Part shown: positions 1-8,979 of the stretch, in pieces | Position numbering within the stretch: the stretch's first letter is position 1 | Layout: each line of letters begins with the position of its first letter | Assembly (NCBI GenBank): GCA_012519905.1 | Contig: JAAYPG010000074.1 | Coordinates: forward strand, 1 to 57,787 | Direction of reading: 5' to 3' | Source: Clostridiales bacterium | Lineage (GTDB): Bacteria > Bacillota > Clostridia > Lachnospirales > Lachnospiraceae | DNA: 57,787 nt | The notes under the pieces: generated by a model | What the model was told of the DNA's origin: nothing | Seen by the model: only the letters and a program-made list of their open reading frames with translations | The model's database searches: none | Made by a program: the position numbers and the translations under genes

Positions 1-2
1 CT

Positions 3-47
3 AGATATCTCATTTCTGACTATATCAGAGGTGGTGATGATAAATGA
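3..47 (+). CDS. C-terminal tail of an upstream gene (partial)
   Basis: An open frame enters from the left edge and ends at the TGA at 45-47, encoding about 14 residues (RYLISDYIRGGDDK). The stop overlaps the ATG of the next gene at 44-46 in the ATGA arrangement typical of translationally coupled genes, which is the main reason to regard it as real. The product cannot be identified. If genuine, the glycan locus to the right extends further left than this window. Confidence 0.35.
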   Translation, partial: RYLISDYIRGGDDK

Positions 48-2116
48 TAGGCTTAATATATCTAATACTCTGTTTCGGCGTAGGATGGGGAATATGTAGC
101 ATTTGCTTACCAGAGCTATATAGCTCTACCGGCTCAACATATGATAATAGAGCCATCAAATTAAGCTCATATATATTGCTTCTTCCTGTCTGGTTTACAT
201 TAGGTGTGCTTTCCATGACCTGGCTAGTATATCTAATAGCCTTACTGGCTTCATCTATGGAGGCACCGCTTATAATAGCAAATGCTATTACAATGCCCCT
301 GGCTTTTGTGTTCTTTCTAGTTATCTACTATCTAAATAAAAGTAAAAACAAACTTAGGGGCGGTTCCTTACTCTGCCAGGATAAAAGGACAAGAGCTAAG
401 GAAGGGATTATATTTGGGCTAGTAACAGTTCTAGCAATTATTCTGATGTGGTCAACCTTTTATGTTAAGGATGGTCAACTTAATATCGGAGTATCAGTGT
501 TCAGCGATTTTTCACCACACATTGGAATGATAAGAAGCTTCTCCTATGGCAATAATTTTCCCACATCATATTCTCATTTTGCAGGAGAGGATATCAGATA
601 TCATTTTATGTTTCAGTTCTTGGTGGGAAATCTGGAGTTTTTGGGGATGCGTATTGATTATGCTTTTAACATTCCCAGCATACTAAGCTTTATTAGTGCA
701 TTTATGCTCCTTTATGTACTTGCATTAAAGATTAGTGGTAGACTATTATCAGGGGCACTTGCCTTGTTATTCTTTGCCTTTAGAAGTGGAAAGGCCATAT
801 TTTTATATATCCAGAGAGTTCCTAAGGGGGAGAGTGTTCTAAAGTCCTTATGGTATAATACTAACTTTATAGGTGACACACCCCATGAGGATTGGGGTTT
901 ATGGAATTTGAATGTATACTGTAATCAGAGGCATTTGGCCTTCGGTCTAACGGTTATGTTTTTTATAATATTTATGTTTCTTCCTCATCTTTATGAGATG
1001 TTTGAAAGTGTAAGCTATCAGTATAAAAGCTTTCAGACTAAAAAAACCAGCAAGTCCTACCAGATTTGGAATACTATTCGATACGCTTTTTTTTCTAAAG
1101 AGGGATGGAAAGTTATAAATTTAGCTTGTCCACTTTTCTTGGGGATTTTGCTTGGTAGTCTATCGTTTTTCCATGGGGCAGCAGTTATTGGATGCCTTCT
1201 TGTGCTATTTGTGCTAGCTATATTTTCCTTGAGGCGATTGGAGTTCTTAATAACAGCGGTAATAGCAGTTATACTATCCAGTTTACAGAGTTCCCTATTT
1301 ATTGATGGCTCCGCTATTGCTCCCAAGCTATTATTTGGCTTTATTGCAGAGAATAAAACCTTGTTCGGGGTAGTAGCCTACTTGGAGCAACTACTAGGTG
1401 TCTTACCCTTAGTAATTATTTTGGCCTTTATATTTGGAAGGAAGATAGAACGCTACCAGATTATGGCCTTTTCTGCGCCTTTAGTATTTGCCTTTACAGT
1501 ATCCCTAACTGTGGATGTTACGGTTAACCACAAATACATTATGATGAGCTGCATTTTACTAGGTATTCTAGCATCAGTATTTATTACAAGCATACTTGAC
1601 AAGAAGAGTGTAGTTTTTAAGCTAGCTGGTATAATGCTAGTTCTTATGATGACTTTAACAGGAATTTATGATTTTGTTACTGTCCTTACAAAGAACTTCA
1701 GGGAGGGAAGGGTCATACTTGATATGAAACATCCTACTACGGACTTTGTTAGAGAAAACAGTGATTCTAAGGATATCTTTCTTACAGACTCCTATACCAT
1801 CAATCAGGTGGTATTTGGCGGGGCCATGCTATACCAGGGACATCAATATTATGCATGGTCTGCTGGCTATGATACATATTATAGGGACATAATGGTTGCC
1901 AGCATGTACCAAGCAAGCTCTCCTAGAGAGCTTGATAAGCTGGTGAGGGAGAATAATATCAGCTATATTATTGTGGATTATGGCAACCGGACTAGCATGG
2001 ATTATAACTTAAATGAAGATAATATTCGTGCCACCTATGAATGTGTATATGAGACAGGCAGTGATGAATGGGATCTGTCAATATTTGATACAAGTAAGAG
2101 GATTTATCAAGAATAA
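44..2116 (+). CDS. Large polytopic membrane protein, GT-C / DUF2298-like
   Basis: 690 aa with about a dozen hydrophobic segments in the first 560 residues and a soluble C-terminal domain of about 130 residues. I recognise no exact family. The section near residues 155-205 (an acidic residue, then MIRSFSYGNNFP, then YHFMFQFLVGN) resembles the loop of the DUF2298 protein encoded at 4123-6480, and both tails end in a similar pattern (DKLVRENNISYIIVDYG here). This suggests a membrane glycosyltransferase of the GT-C fold that uses a lipid-linked sugar donor; that is inference. A GAGGTGGTG Shine-Dalgarno at 28-36 precedes the ATG by 7 nt. It is followed by glf and a family 2 glycosyltransferase on the same strand, so a role in cell-surface glycan assembly is likely. 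Confidence 0.7.
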   Translation: MIGLIYLILCFGVGWGICSICLPELYSSTGSTYDNRAIKLSSYILLLPVWFTLGVLSMTWLVYLIALLASSMEAPLIIANAITMPLAFVFFLVIYYLNKSKNKLRGGSLLCQDKRTRAKEGIIFGLVTVLAIILMWSTFYVKDGQLNIGVSVFSDFSPHIGMIRSFSYGNNFPTSYSHFAGEDIRYHFMFQFLVGNLEFLGMRIDYAFNIPSILSFISAFMLLYVLALKISGRLLSGALALLFFAFRSGKAIFLYIQRVPKGESVLKSLWYNTNFIGDTPHEDWGLWNLNVYCNQRHLAFGLTVMFFIIFMFLPHLYEMFESVSYQYKSFQTKKTSKSYQIWNTIRYAFFSKEGWKVINLACPLFLGILLGSLSFFHGAAVIGCLLVLFVLAIFSLRRLEFLITAVIAVILSSLQSSLFIDGSAIAPKLLFGFIAENKTLFGVVAYLEQLLGVLPLVIILAFIFGRKIERYQIMAFSAPLVFAFTVSLTVDVTVNHKYIMMSCILLGILASVFITSILDKKSVVFKLAGIMLVLMMTLTGIYDFVTVLTKNFREGRVILDMKHPTTDFVRENSDSKDIFLTDSYTINQVVFGGAMLYQGHQYYAWSAGYDTYYRDIMVASMYQASSPRELDKLVRENNISYIIVDYGNRTSMDYNLNEDNIRATYECVYETGSDEWDLSIFDTSKRIYQE

Positions 2117-2176
2117 GAATAGTAAATATCAATACACTTATTCGTTAAAATATAAAATCAGGAAGAGGGTTGAAAC

Positions 2177-3268
2177 ATGAAATTCAAATATGTAATAGTA
2201 GGTGCTGGACTAGCAGGACTTACCATGGCAGAAAGAATAGCCAATGTAATGAATGAGAAGGTTCTAGTAATCGAAAAAAGAAGTCATATTGGCGGTAATG
2301 TGTATGATTCATACAATGACGATGGGATTCTAATTCACAATTATGGACCTCATATTTTCCATACTAATGACAAAGGGGTATATCAATATTTATCCAAATT
2401 TACAAAATGGAATGATTTTTGGCATAGGGTACTTACCTATGTGGATGGAAATCTTGTTCCCATGCCTATTACAGTCGAGACCATCAACAAGCTCTATAAA
2501 CTTAACCTTAGCTGCTCGCAGGTTGAGGAGTTCTTAAAGGAGCAGGCAGAGGATATTAGTGAGATTAAGACCAGTAGGGACGTGGCCTTAAGTAAGGTAG
2601 GCCGGGATATATATGAGAAGATATTTGAGACCTACACAAGAAAGCAATGGGGTGTTGATCCCGGAGATCTTGACACCTCTGTAATATCTAGAATCCCAAT
2701 TCGCTTGAATCGTGACACCAGATATTTTGCAGATAAATATCAGGGGATGCCAAGCCATGGATACACACGGATGTGTGAGAATATGGTTGCCAATAAAAAT
2801 ATCAAAATAATGCTAAACACCGACTATAAAGAAGTAATTGATCAAATTGAGTATGATAAGATGATCTATACAGGACCTACAGATGAATTCTATAATTATA
2901 AGCATGGTAAATTATCCTACAGAAGTATACAATTCCAATTTGAAACCTTTGATAAAGAGGAGTTTCAAGAGGCGCCGGTAGTCAACTACCCCAATGATTA
3001 TGATTATACCCGTATCACTGAATTCAAGAAGCTGACCTGGCAGGAGCACAAAAAGACCACTATCTGCAAAGAATTTCCCTGCTCAGAGGGTGAGCCCTAT
3101 TATCCTTTCCCTACCAAGGATTGCAAGGCAAGATTTGCCCTATATGAGGAGGACATGAAGAAGGAAGAAAACGTATTATTCTTAGGCCGTCTCGCCGAGT
3201 ATCGCTATTACAACATGGACGCAGTAGTCAGACGGGCCCTGGATTTATTCTTAGAAGTATCTTCTTAA
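2177..3268 (+). CDS. glf: UDP-galactopyranose mutase
   Basis: 363 aa, the usual length for bacterial Glf. The enzyme interconverts UDP-galactopyranose and UDP-galactofuranose with reduced FAD in the cytoplasm, supplying Galf for surface polysaccharides. The N-terminus carries the FAD Rossmann motif G9-A-G11-L-A-G14, followed by the family-typical segments RSHIGGNVYDS and NYGPHIFHTND. Near the C-terminus, GRLAEYRYYNMD matches the conserved FAD/substrate region. The start ATG follows GGAAGAGGG at 2161-2169. It sits between a GT-C-like membrane protein and a family 2 glycosyltransferase, so the locus probably builds a Galf-containing glycan. Confidence 0.95.
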   Translation: MKFKYVIVGAGLAGLTMAERIANVMNEKVLVIEKRSHIGGNVYDSYNDDGILIHNYGPHIFHTNDKGVYQYLSKFTKWNDFWHRVLTYVDGNLVPMPITVETINKLYKLNLSCSQVEEFLKEQAEDISEIKTSRDVALSKVGRDIYEKIFETYTRKQWGVDPGDLDTSVISRIPIRLNRDTRYFADKYQGMPSHGYTRMCENMVANKNIKIMLNTDYKEVIDQIEYDKMIYTGPTDEFYNYKHGKLSYRSIQFQFETFDKEEFQEAPVVNYPNDYDYTRITEFKKLTWQEHKKTTICKEFPCSEGEPYYPFPTKDCKARFALYEEDMKKEENVLFLGRLAEYRYYNMDAVVRRALDLFLEVSS

Positions 3269-3290
3269 TGGTGACAAGCGCCATTAAGAA
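3262..3290. other. 10-bp inverted repeat spanning the glf stop codon
   Basis: A perfect 10-bp stem (3262-3271 with 3281-3290) and a 9-nt loop overlap the last codons and TAA of glf. No T-run follows, so it is not a classical intrinsic terminator. It could stabilise a processed mRNA end or pause transcription before the glycosyltransferase gene. Confidence 0.5.
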
Positions 3291-3356
3291 AGTACTAAGC
3301 AGTTTTGTTTACTAGGCACCATTAAAGGAGGCCATGATGGCTGGGGAGGAGGTAGT

Positions 3357-4076
3357 ATGGCTAAGTTATATATTGTTATACCAGCATATAATGAGGAAGA
3401 GAATATCGAGGATATTGTTAGGGACTGGTATCCAATAGTAGAGAAGATTGGTAATGGTAGTAAATTAGTCATTATTGATGATGGTAGTAAGGATTCAACT
3501 TATGATATTATGAAGGACCTGGCCAGAACCCGTGAGGCTTTTGAGCCACTTACTAAGCCAAATGGAGGTCATGGGGCTACAGTTTTATATGGCTATAATT
3601 ATGCTGTAGATAATGGTGCTGATTATGTCTTTCAGACGGATTCTGATGGGCAGACTATTCCGAATGAATTCTGGTCTTTCTGGGAAGTTAAAAATGATTG
3701 GGATATGTGTATAGGTGAAAGGAAGGGAAGGCAGGACGGATTAGCCCGTGTGCTTGTAACAAAGACATTAAAATTCGTTCTATGGCTCTGCTTTCATGTA
3801 AGGGTAAAGGATGCTAATACACCATTTAGACTGATGAAGTCATCTGTCTTGCAGGAGCAATTAGCTCTTATACCGGAAGGGTATAATCTCTCTAATGTGC
3901 TAATTTCTGTTATCTATGCTAGGAGAGGCCTGAGGGTTTTGTATAAGCCGATAACATTTAGGCCTAGGCAGGGCGGTGTAAACTCCCTTAATATGAAGAG
4001 GATTATAAGAATCGGAAAGCAAGCGGTTCTTGATTTTAGGAGAATTAATAAACTGCTTAAGAAAGAGAATATATAG
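3357..4076 (+). CDS. Family 2 glycosyltransferase (dolichyl-phosphate-mannose synthase type)
   Basis: 239 aa GT-A fold glycosyltransferase. YIVIPAYNEEEN at the N-terminus, D41-D-G-S and D95-S-D97 (the metal/nucleotide-binding DXD) mark a GT2 enzyme of the polyprenyl-phosphate sugar transferase type. Such enzymes transfer a sugar from a nucleotide donor to undecaprenyl phosphate on the cytoplasmic face, producing the donor used by GT-C membrane transferases. That fits the two large membrane proteins on either side. There is no C-terminal membrane segment, so it is probably peripheral. The ATG at 3357 follows GGAGGAGG at 3343-3350. Confidence 0.9.
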   Translation: MAKLYIVIPAYNEEENIEDIVRDWYPIVEKIGNGSKLVIIDDGSKDSTYDIMKDLARTREAFEPLTKPNGGHGATVLYGYNYAVDNGADYVFQTDSDGQTIPNEFWSFWEVKNDWDMCIGERKGRQDGLARVLVTKTLKFVLWLCFHVRVKDANTPFRLMKSSVLQEQLALIPEGYNLSNVLISVIYARRGLRVLYKPITFRPRQGGVNSLNMKRIIRIGKQAVLDFRRINKLLKKENI

Positions 4077-4122
4077 AAGATAAAATCATATTGCATCTAG
4101 AGTAATCCAGGAGGTAAATAAA

Positions 4123-6480
4123 TTGTATATATTATTAATGGCTAAGAATCAGCCTCTAGTTGATAAGCTTTTATTAGGAGAGGACATGCTGCCCTTTATG
4201 CAATGGTGGCTACTAATCTTAATATTAGGCCTTATATTTATGCCCTTATCAAGCTTGATATTCTCAAGCCTGGCTGACAGGGGCTATCTATTTTCTAAAA
4301 CTTTAGGAATAGCCATAACAGCCTATATAATGTGGCTGCTTTCAGCAATAAAAGTTATGAAATTTACCACTGTCTCCTGTGTAATATCCTTAGGTATTGG
4401 ATTTATAATTAATTTCTTTATTGTAATATATTTTAAGTATTTCTATAAGCCTACTGCTAGTAGTCTATATGGTGAGAAAAACCTACTGTCAATATATTTT
4501 AGAAAAGAAAATATTAAGATTTATATAACTGAAGAACTCTTGTTTTTTCTACTATTCTTAGTATTTACCTATATAAGGGGCTTTAAGCCTGAGGCTTATG
4601 GAACTGAGAAGTTCATGGACTATGGTTTTATGACATCCATGATGAGAAGTGATTATATGCCCCCGCAGGATTTTTGGTTTAGTGGTAGCCAGCTAAATTA
4701 TTATTATGTCGGACAATTTATAGCAACATTCCTGACCAGGCTATCATTTGTAGAGGTATCTCATGGATATAACCTTATGCTGATGATGACTGGGGCCTTT
4801 GCCTTTGTGCTTCCCTATTCTATTGTCTATAATTTAGTATTTAGATATAGGGAGAAAAGTGGAAAGGGGTCTAAGGGGTCTAGATTATCTGCTAGTATTG
4901 GTGGATTACTAGGAGGAGCCGGGGTATGTATTGCAGGTAATATGCACTATCCCATATTCGGATTAATAATACCCGCATTTAAAAAGATCACAAGTAATGT
5001 AAAGACTAGCTATTCTTATTGGTTTCCTAATGCTACCAGGTATATAGGATATAATCCTGATACCAACGATAAGACAATCCATGAGTTTCCGGCTTATTCA
5101 TTTATTCTTGGGGATCTTCATGCCCATGTGATAAATGTATTGTTTGTGTTGACCTTGCTGGCTATATTACTAGCTTGGTTATACAAACAGACTGATAGAT
5201 ATCGTGATTTCAAGGGGGTTAAGGAGGAGGTCCTTAATCCACAGGTTATAATTATTGGCTTCTTTATCGGATTGTTTCATACCACAAACTTTTGGGATTA
5301 TCCAATATATTTTGTGGTATCTGGGGCTATAATTTTATTTTCCAATATGATTGTATATGGCTTTAAGTGGAAGGCCTATTGGCTTACAGGTATTCAAGGG
5401 CTTGTTATATTTCTACTGGGAGAACTTTTTGCCTTACCCTTTACACTGCAATTTAATCAGATATCAGCATCTGCTCTCTTGGCAGAAAGCCATACACCCT
5501 TATATCAGTTTATGGTCTTATGGGGGCTTCCAATAATAACTGTCTTTACCTTCATTATAATAACGATTATTGATGATGTAAATAAAAGGGTAGGGGTAAA
5601 TAATGGTAAAAGGAAGAAAAGGGACAAGAGTAAACCTATACCATGGCTGAGGGCTAGGGGTAAAATAATAGCCTCCTACATGGTGGGGCTTTCTGATACA
5701 GATCTTTATGTGATAACAATTGGGCTTTGTGCAATTGGACTGGTTATATTGCCTGAAATAGTATATGTTAAGGATATATATTCAGGAGACTATAAGAGAG
5801 CCAACACCATGTTCAAGCTGACCTATCAAGCATTTATTATGTTTGGTCTTTGCTTTGGATATATCTATATCAGGCTTTTAGGCTATGGAAGAGGGTTGGG
5901 AAGAAGGATAGTGGCTACTATATCTTTAATTACCTTCTGCTTAACACTACTTTATCCTCTAAATGCAGTAAAGGGATGGTATGGTAATATTTTTGATAGA
6001 AATAGATACCAAGGAATAGATGCTTCAGCATTTATGAAAGATAAATTCAAGAATGACTATCTGGCTACAGCCTGGCTAATAGAGAATGTATCTGGTAGTC
6101 CAGTGGTTCTTGAATCCAATGGCTTAAGCTATAGTGATTACCAAAGGGTCTCAGTTATTACAGGGCTTCCTACGGTGTTTGGCTGGTATACCCACGAACA
6201 GCTCTGGAGGTCGGGACCGGATATGACTGATGATATGGTTGCACAGGAGCTTAATAGCCGTGTAGTAGATATAGAGGCCATATATACCTCTGAGGATATT
6301 GATTTAGTTAGATCACTTATCCATAAGTATGATATTTCCTATATTTATGTAGGATTGTTAGAGGAAGAGAAATATGGGTGGATTAATCATGACCTGATTA
6401 GAGGATTAGGAGAAGTGGTTTTTGAAAATCCCAATGAAGTTAACTATAATTATAAAACCTATATAGTTAAAGTGAAATAA
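4123..6480 (+). CDS. DUF2298 (Chlor_Arch_YYY) membrane protein, probable GT-C transferase
   Basis: 785 aa with many membrane segments. The hallmark region near residues 165-200 reads MMRSDYMPPQDFWFSG then NYYYVGQ, the YYY signature that names the family, and GDLHAHVIN lies near residue 330. A soluble tail of about 150 residues ends in a pattern shared with the first gene of the locus (KYDISYIYVG). Family function is not established experimentally; distant kinship to GT-C glycosyltransferases is inferred. I chose the TTG at 4123 because AGGAGG at 4109-4114 is 8 nt upstream; the ATG at 4138 would be over 20 nt away. It is the last gene of the glycan locus. Confidence 0.85.
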   Translation: MYILLMAKNQPLVDKLLLGEDMLPFMQWWLLILILGLIFMPLSSLIFSSLADRGYLFSKTLGIAITAYIMWLLSAIKVMKFTTVSCVISLGIGFIINFFIVIYFKYFYKPTASSLYGEKNLLSIYFRKENIKIYITEELLFFLLFLVFTYIRGFKPEAYGTEKFMDYGFMTSMMRSDYMPPQDFWFSGSQLNYYYVGQFIATFLTRLSFVEVSHGYNLMLMMTGAFAFVLPYSIVYNLVFRYREKSGKGSKGSRLSASIGGLLGGAGVCIAGNMHYPIFGLIIPAFKKITSNVKTSYSYWFPNATRYIGYNPDTNDKTIHEFPAYSFILGDLHAHVINVLFVLTLLAILLAWLYKQTDRYRDFKGVKEEVLNPQVIIIGFFIGLFHTTNFWDYPIYFVVSGAIILFSNMIVYGFKWKAYWLTGIQGLVIFLLGELFALPFTLQFNQISASALLAESHTPLYQFMVLWGLPIITVFTFIIITIIDDVNKRVGVNNGKRKKRDKSKPIPWLRARGKIIASYMVGLSDTDLYVITIGLCAIGLVILPEIVYVKDIYSGDYKRANTMFKLTYQAFIMFGLCFGYIYIRLLGYGRGLGRRIVATISLITFCLTLLYPLNAVKGWYGNIFDRNRYQGIDASAFMKDKFKNDYLATAWLIENVSGSPVVLESNGLSYSDYQRVSVITGLPTVFGWYTHEQLWRSGPDMTDDMVAQELNSRVVDIEAIYTSEDIDLVRSLIHKYDISYIYVGLLEEEKYGWINHDLIRGLGEVVFENPNEVNYNYKTYIVKVK

Positions 6481-6524
6481 TTATTCATATTTTCCTATAT
6501 AATCTGGTCTTGGACAAAAAAATA

Positions 6525-6553
6525 TTGACAAATATTAGTTGAAAGTTTATTAT
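6525..6553 (+). promoter_or_regulatory. Sigma-A-type promoter for the PF06541 gene
   Basis: TTGACA at 6525-6530, a 17-nt spacer and TATTAT at 6548-6553. The predicted start near 6560 leaves almost no leader for a GTG start at 6568 and supports the ATG at 6589. Confidence 0.75.
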
Positions 6554-6588
6554 ATTAATGTATTAATGTGAGAATGAGGTTTATACTT

Positions 6589-7128
6589 ATGATTAAAATA
6601 GGGGAGAAGATAAGGACACTAGAGCTTTCGACCTTATTTAGATGGTTTATCATATACAGTGTTATTGGCTGGATATATGAAACTTTATATACATACATGG
6701 TGTCAGGGAGATTTACTAATAGGGGCTTTTTGTTTGGTCCCCTATGTCCAATATACGGGCTAAGCATACTGTTAATGATTTTAATATCTTCTGACAGGAG
6801 CAAGACTACGGTAAACCTGATAGTTAGATGTGCTCTGGTTGCCACAGCCATGGAATATGTCACCTCCTTTTGGTTGGAGTATTTTTTCAATAAAAGATGG
6901 TGGGACTACTCTGATATGTTCATGAATGTCAATGGACGCATATGTATAGGAGCTTCATTATTGTTTGGTATACTTGGAGCCTTTTTTATTAGGATTATCC
7001 ACCCAATCATCAAAGAAATTAATAATCGTTTGCCAAATAATATTATTAGGATTATTGATGCAACGATTTTAGTTATATTCCTCTATGATATTTTGTTATC
7101 TTTAAGGACTAACTTAGTTGAATATTAA
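6589..7128 (+). CDS. PF06541-family membrane protein (putative ABC transporter permease, CmpB type)
   Basis: 179 aa integral membrane protein with about four to five hydrophobic segments. VIGWIYETLY near the N-terminus, NRGFLFGPLCPIYG and the aromatic WWDYS stretch are typical of the family annotated 'putative ABC-transporter type IV'. No ATPase partner is adjacent, so its transport role is unproven. An upstream GTG (6568) and ATG (6574) are in frame, but GAGG at 6576-6579 and the promoter position favour the ATG at 6589. The gene appears monocistronic: its own promoter precedes it and a structured RNA with a terminator follows. Confidence 0.8.
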   Translation: MIKIGEKIRTLELSTLFRWFIIYSVIGWIYETLYTYMVSGRFTNRGFLFGPLCPIYGLSILLMILISSDRSKTTVNLIVRCALVATAMEYVTSFWLEYFFNKRWWDYSDMFMNVNGRICIGASLLFGILGAFFIRIIHPIIKEINNRLPNNIIRIIDATILVIFLYDILLSLRTNLVEY

Positions 7129-7140
7129 TTTAACTATAAA

Positions 7141-7248
7141 CCGTGGGACACACGGGGATAGCCTGTTGTACCGCAACCATTGGGTTGCTTGAACAGGAAG
7201 CCCCCACCTCTAAATGATTAATGAAGGTGGAGGGAGTATGTCGCATAA
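7141..7248 (+). ncRNA. Structured RNA, possibly 6S RNA (ssrS) or a citrate synthase leader
   Basis: About 110 nt with several nested helices. An outer stem pairs 7143-7150 with the TGTCGCAT near 7239-7246 (one mismatch). A central arm pairs CCTGTT with AACAGG and carries an inner GCAACC-att-GGGTTGC hairpin. A third arm pairs CCACCT at 7204-7209 with AGGTGG at 7225-7230. The CCCC run before the third arm could alternatively pair with the GGGG near 7155-7158. It resembles sequences I remember annotated as 6S RNA in Clostridia, but I cannot verify this. A TATAAA at 7135-7140 could be its -10 box, with a poor -35. A terminator follows at 7250. Confidence 0.45.
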
Positions 7249-7249
7249 C

Positions 7250-7289
7250 ACAGGCAGTTGCCTATATGACACCTGCCTGTTTGTTTTTT
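7250..7289 (+). terminator. Intrinsic terminator between the structured RNA and citrate synthase
   Basis: A perfect 8-bp stem (7250-7257 with 7273-7280), a 15-nt loop and a T-rich tail TTGTTTTTT. An alternative hairpin (AGGC-AGTT-GCCT) can form inside the left arm and loop. It either ends a stand-alone RNA or acts as an attenuator upstream of the citrate synthase gene. Confidence 0.8.
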
Positions 7290-7324
7290 CTGTAAACCAT
7301 GTAAAAAGGAAAGGAGATTACTAT

Positions 7325-8698
7325 ATGAACAAATACTCAGAAATTACTCCGGAAATCTATGATTTGGCAGATAAGATTAAGCAAAACTGTGTCATTGACC
7401 CTGAATTATATCAAAAATACGAGGTTAAGAGAGGTTTGCGTGATATTAGTGGAAGAGGTGTACTAACAGGGCTTACAGAAATCTGTGAGGTACATTCCTA
7501 TACCATAGTAGACAATGAATATATTCCCTGTGAAGGGAAGCTCTTCTACCGAGGTATTGATGTAGAGGAGATTATCGATGGATTTATTAAGGATGATCGT
7601 TATGGGTTTGAGGAAGTCACCTATCTTTTACTATTTGGTGAAATGCCCAATACGAAACAGCTTGACAACTTTATTGAACAGTTGGAATTCTATCGAGAGC
7701 TACCACCTAGCTTTGTTAGAGATATTATTATGAAGGCTCCAAGTAGTGATATGATGAATACCCTCGCCCGTAGTGTACTTACTCTATATTCCTATGATGA
7801 GCAGGCAGATAATATTAGCATAGAGAATGTACTGCGCCAAGGACTACAGCTAATAGCCTTATTCCCACTTTTATCGGTTTATGGCTACAAGGCATATCGT
7901 CATTATCACTTTGGCAAAAGCCTGGTAATACATCCACCAAAACCTGGATTGTCTACTGCTGAGAATTTATTGTATATGCTTCGTTCCAATAAGAAATACA
8001 GCAGACTTGAGGCTAAGATACTTGATATTGCTTTGGTACTACATGCAGAGCATGGAGGAGGTAACAACTCTACCTTCACTACACACGTTGTATCTTCCTC
8101 TGGTACTGATACTTATTCAGCCATAGCTGCATCCTTAGGTTCGCTGAAAGGACCCAAGCATGGTGGTGCAAATATTAAGGTTATGCAGATGTTTGATGAT
8201 CTTAAGAGTAAGGTAAAGGATTGGACCAATGAAGAAGAAGTGGCCCAATATCTTGCCGATTTACTAAATAAAAAAGCCTTTGATAAGGCAGGATTAATAT
8301 ATGGTATGGGCCATGCTGTATATTCCATATCTGATCCTAGGGCTAATGTATTTAAGCAATATGTTAAGAGTCTGTCAGAAGAAAAGGGTATGCAGGAAGA
8401 GTTTGCCCTATATGAAATGGTTGAAAGATTGGCACCTGAGATAATTGCCAGAGAAAGAAAGATCTACAAGGGTGTTAGCGCTAATGTCGATTTCTACAGT
8501 GGCTTTGTTTATCATATGCTAGGACTTCCAAAAGAGCTATATACTCCTATATTCGCTGTTGCAAGAATATCGGGCTGGATGGCACATCGCCTAGAGGAGC
8601 TTAATAATGCAGGCAAAATTATTCGCCCTGCATATAAGAGCGTTGCCAAGCATAAACCCTATGTTCCGCTAAATGAACGGGCAGATGATGATGAATAA
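7325..8698 (+). CDS. gltA: Citrate synthase (large clostridial type)
   Basis: 457 aa. Condenses oxaloacetate and acetyl-CoA to citrate, here probably feeding glutamate synthesis in an incomplete TCA cycle. Catalytic residues can be placed: His240 in LHAEHGG, His330 in GMGHAVYS and Asp389 in NVDFYSGF. SLKGPKHGGAN is the CoA-site region. The protein begins with about 60 extra residues compared with short citrate synthases, as in other clostridial homologues. The frame is open further upstream to 7214, but that part overlaps the terminator hairpin; AAAGGAG at 7311-7317 fixes the ATG at 7325. No aconitase or isocitrate dehydrogenase gene is adjacent. Confidence 0.93.
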   Translation: MNKYSEITPEIYDLADKIKQNCVIDPELYQKYEVKRGLRDISGRGVLTGLTEICEVHSYTIVDNEYIPCEGKLFYRGIDVEEIIDGFIKDDRYGFEEVTYLLLFGEMPNTKQLDNFIEQLEFYRELPPSFVRDIIMKAPSSDMMNTLARSVLTLYSYDEQADNISIENVLRQGLQLIALFPLLSVYGYKAYRHYHFGKSLVIHPPKPGLSTAENLLYMLRSNKKYSRLEAKILDIALVLHAEHGGGNNSTFTTHVVSSSGTDTYSAIAASLGSLKGPKHGGANIKVMQMFDDLKSKVKDWTNEEEVAQYLADLLNKKAFDKAGLIYGMGHAVYSISDPRANVFKQYVKSLSEEKGMQEEFALYEMVERLAPEIIARERKIYKGVSANVDFYSGFVYHMLGLPKELYTPIFAVARISGWMAHRLEELNNAGKIIRPAYKSVAKHKPYVPLNERADDDE

Positions 8699-8738
8699 TT
8701 AATTTATATATATATTTGAGTGACTGTTTATAATCTAT

Positions 8739-8862
8739 AAGAGAGGCTCTCGCAGAAGTAATTAAGGGAGTGTATATATTCCATCACACACTGATTAGTA
8801 GAACGGATTGATATGATTGGAACACATACACTCCCTCTTACTTATTTGCGACAGTCTCTTTT
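8739..8862. repeat. Long imperfect inverted repeat (MITE-like or terminator-like)
   Basis: Two arms of about 44 nt (8739-8782 and 8819-8862) pair with only a few mismatches and small bulges around a 36-nt loop. The best block is GGGAGTGTAT pairing with ATACACTCCC. The right arm runs into CTCTTTTATATCTTT. It contains no ORF. It could end citrate synthase transcription or be a small non-autonomous element; no flanking target duplication is evident. Confidence 0.7.
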
Positions 8863-8906
8863 ATATCTTTGATACAGCTACTTTTACAAACAAATTTGAA
8901 AACAAG

Positions 8907-8934
8907 TTGACAAATATACATAATATTATAAAAT
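8907..8934 (+). promoter_or_regulatory. Promoter for rsmD-coaD
   Basis: TTGACA at 8907-8912, a 16-nt spacer and TAAAAT at 8929-8934, about 45 nt before the rsmD start. Confidence 0.65.
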
Positions 8935-8979
8935 GATTATAAAGCCATTGTTTTATATTGATATGGAGAATGATTGATT

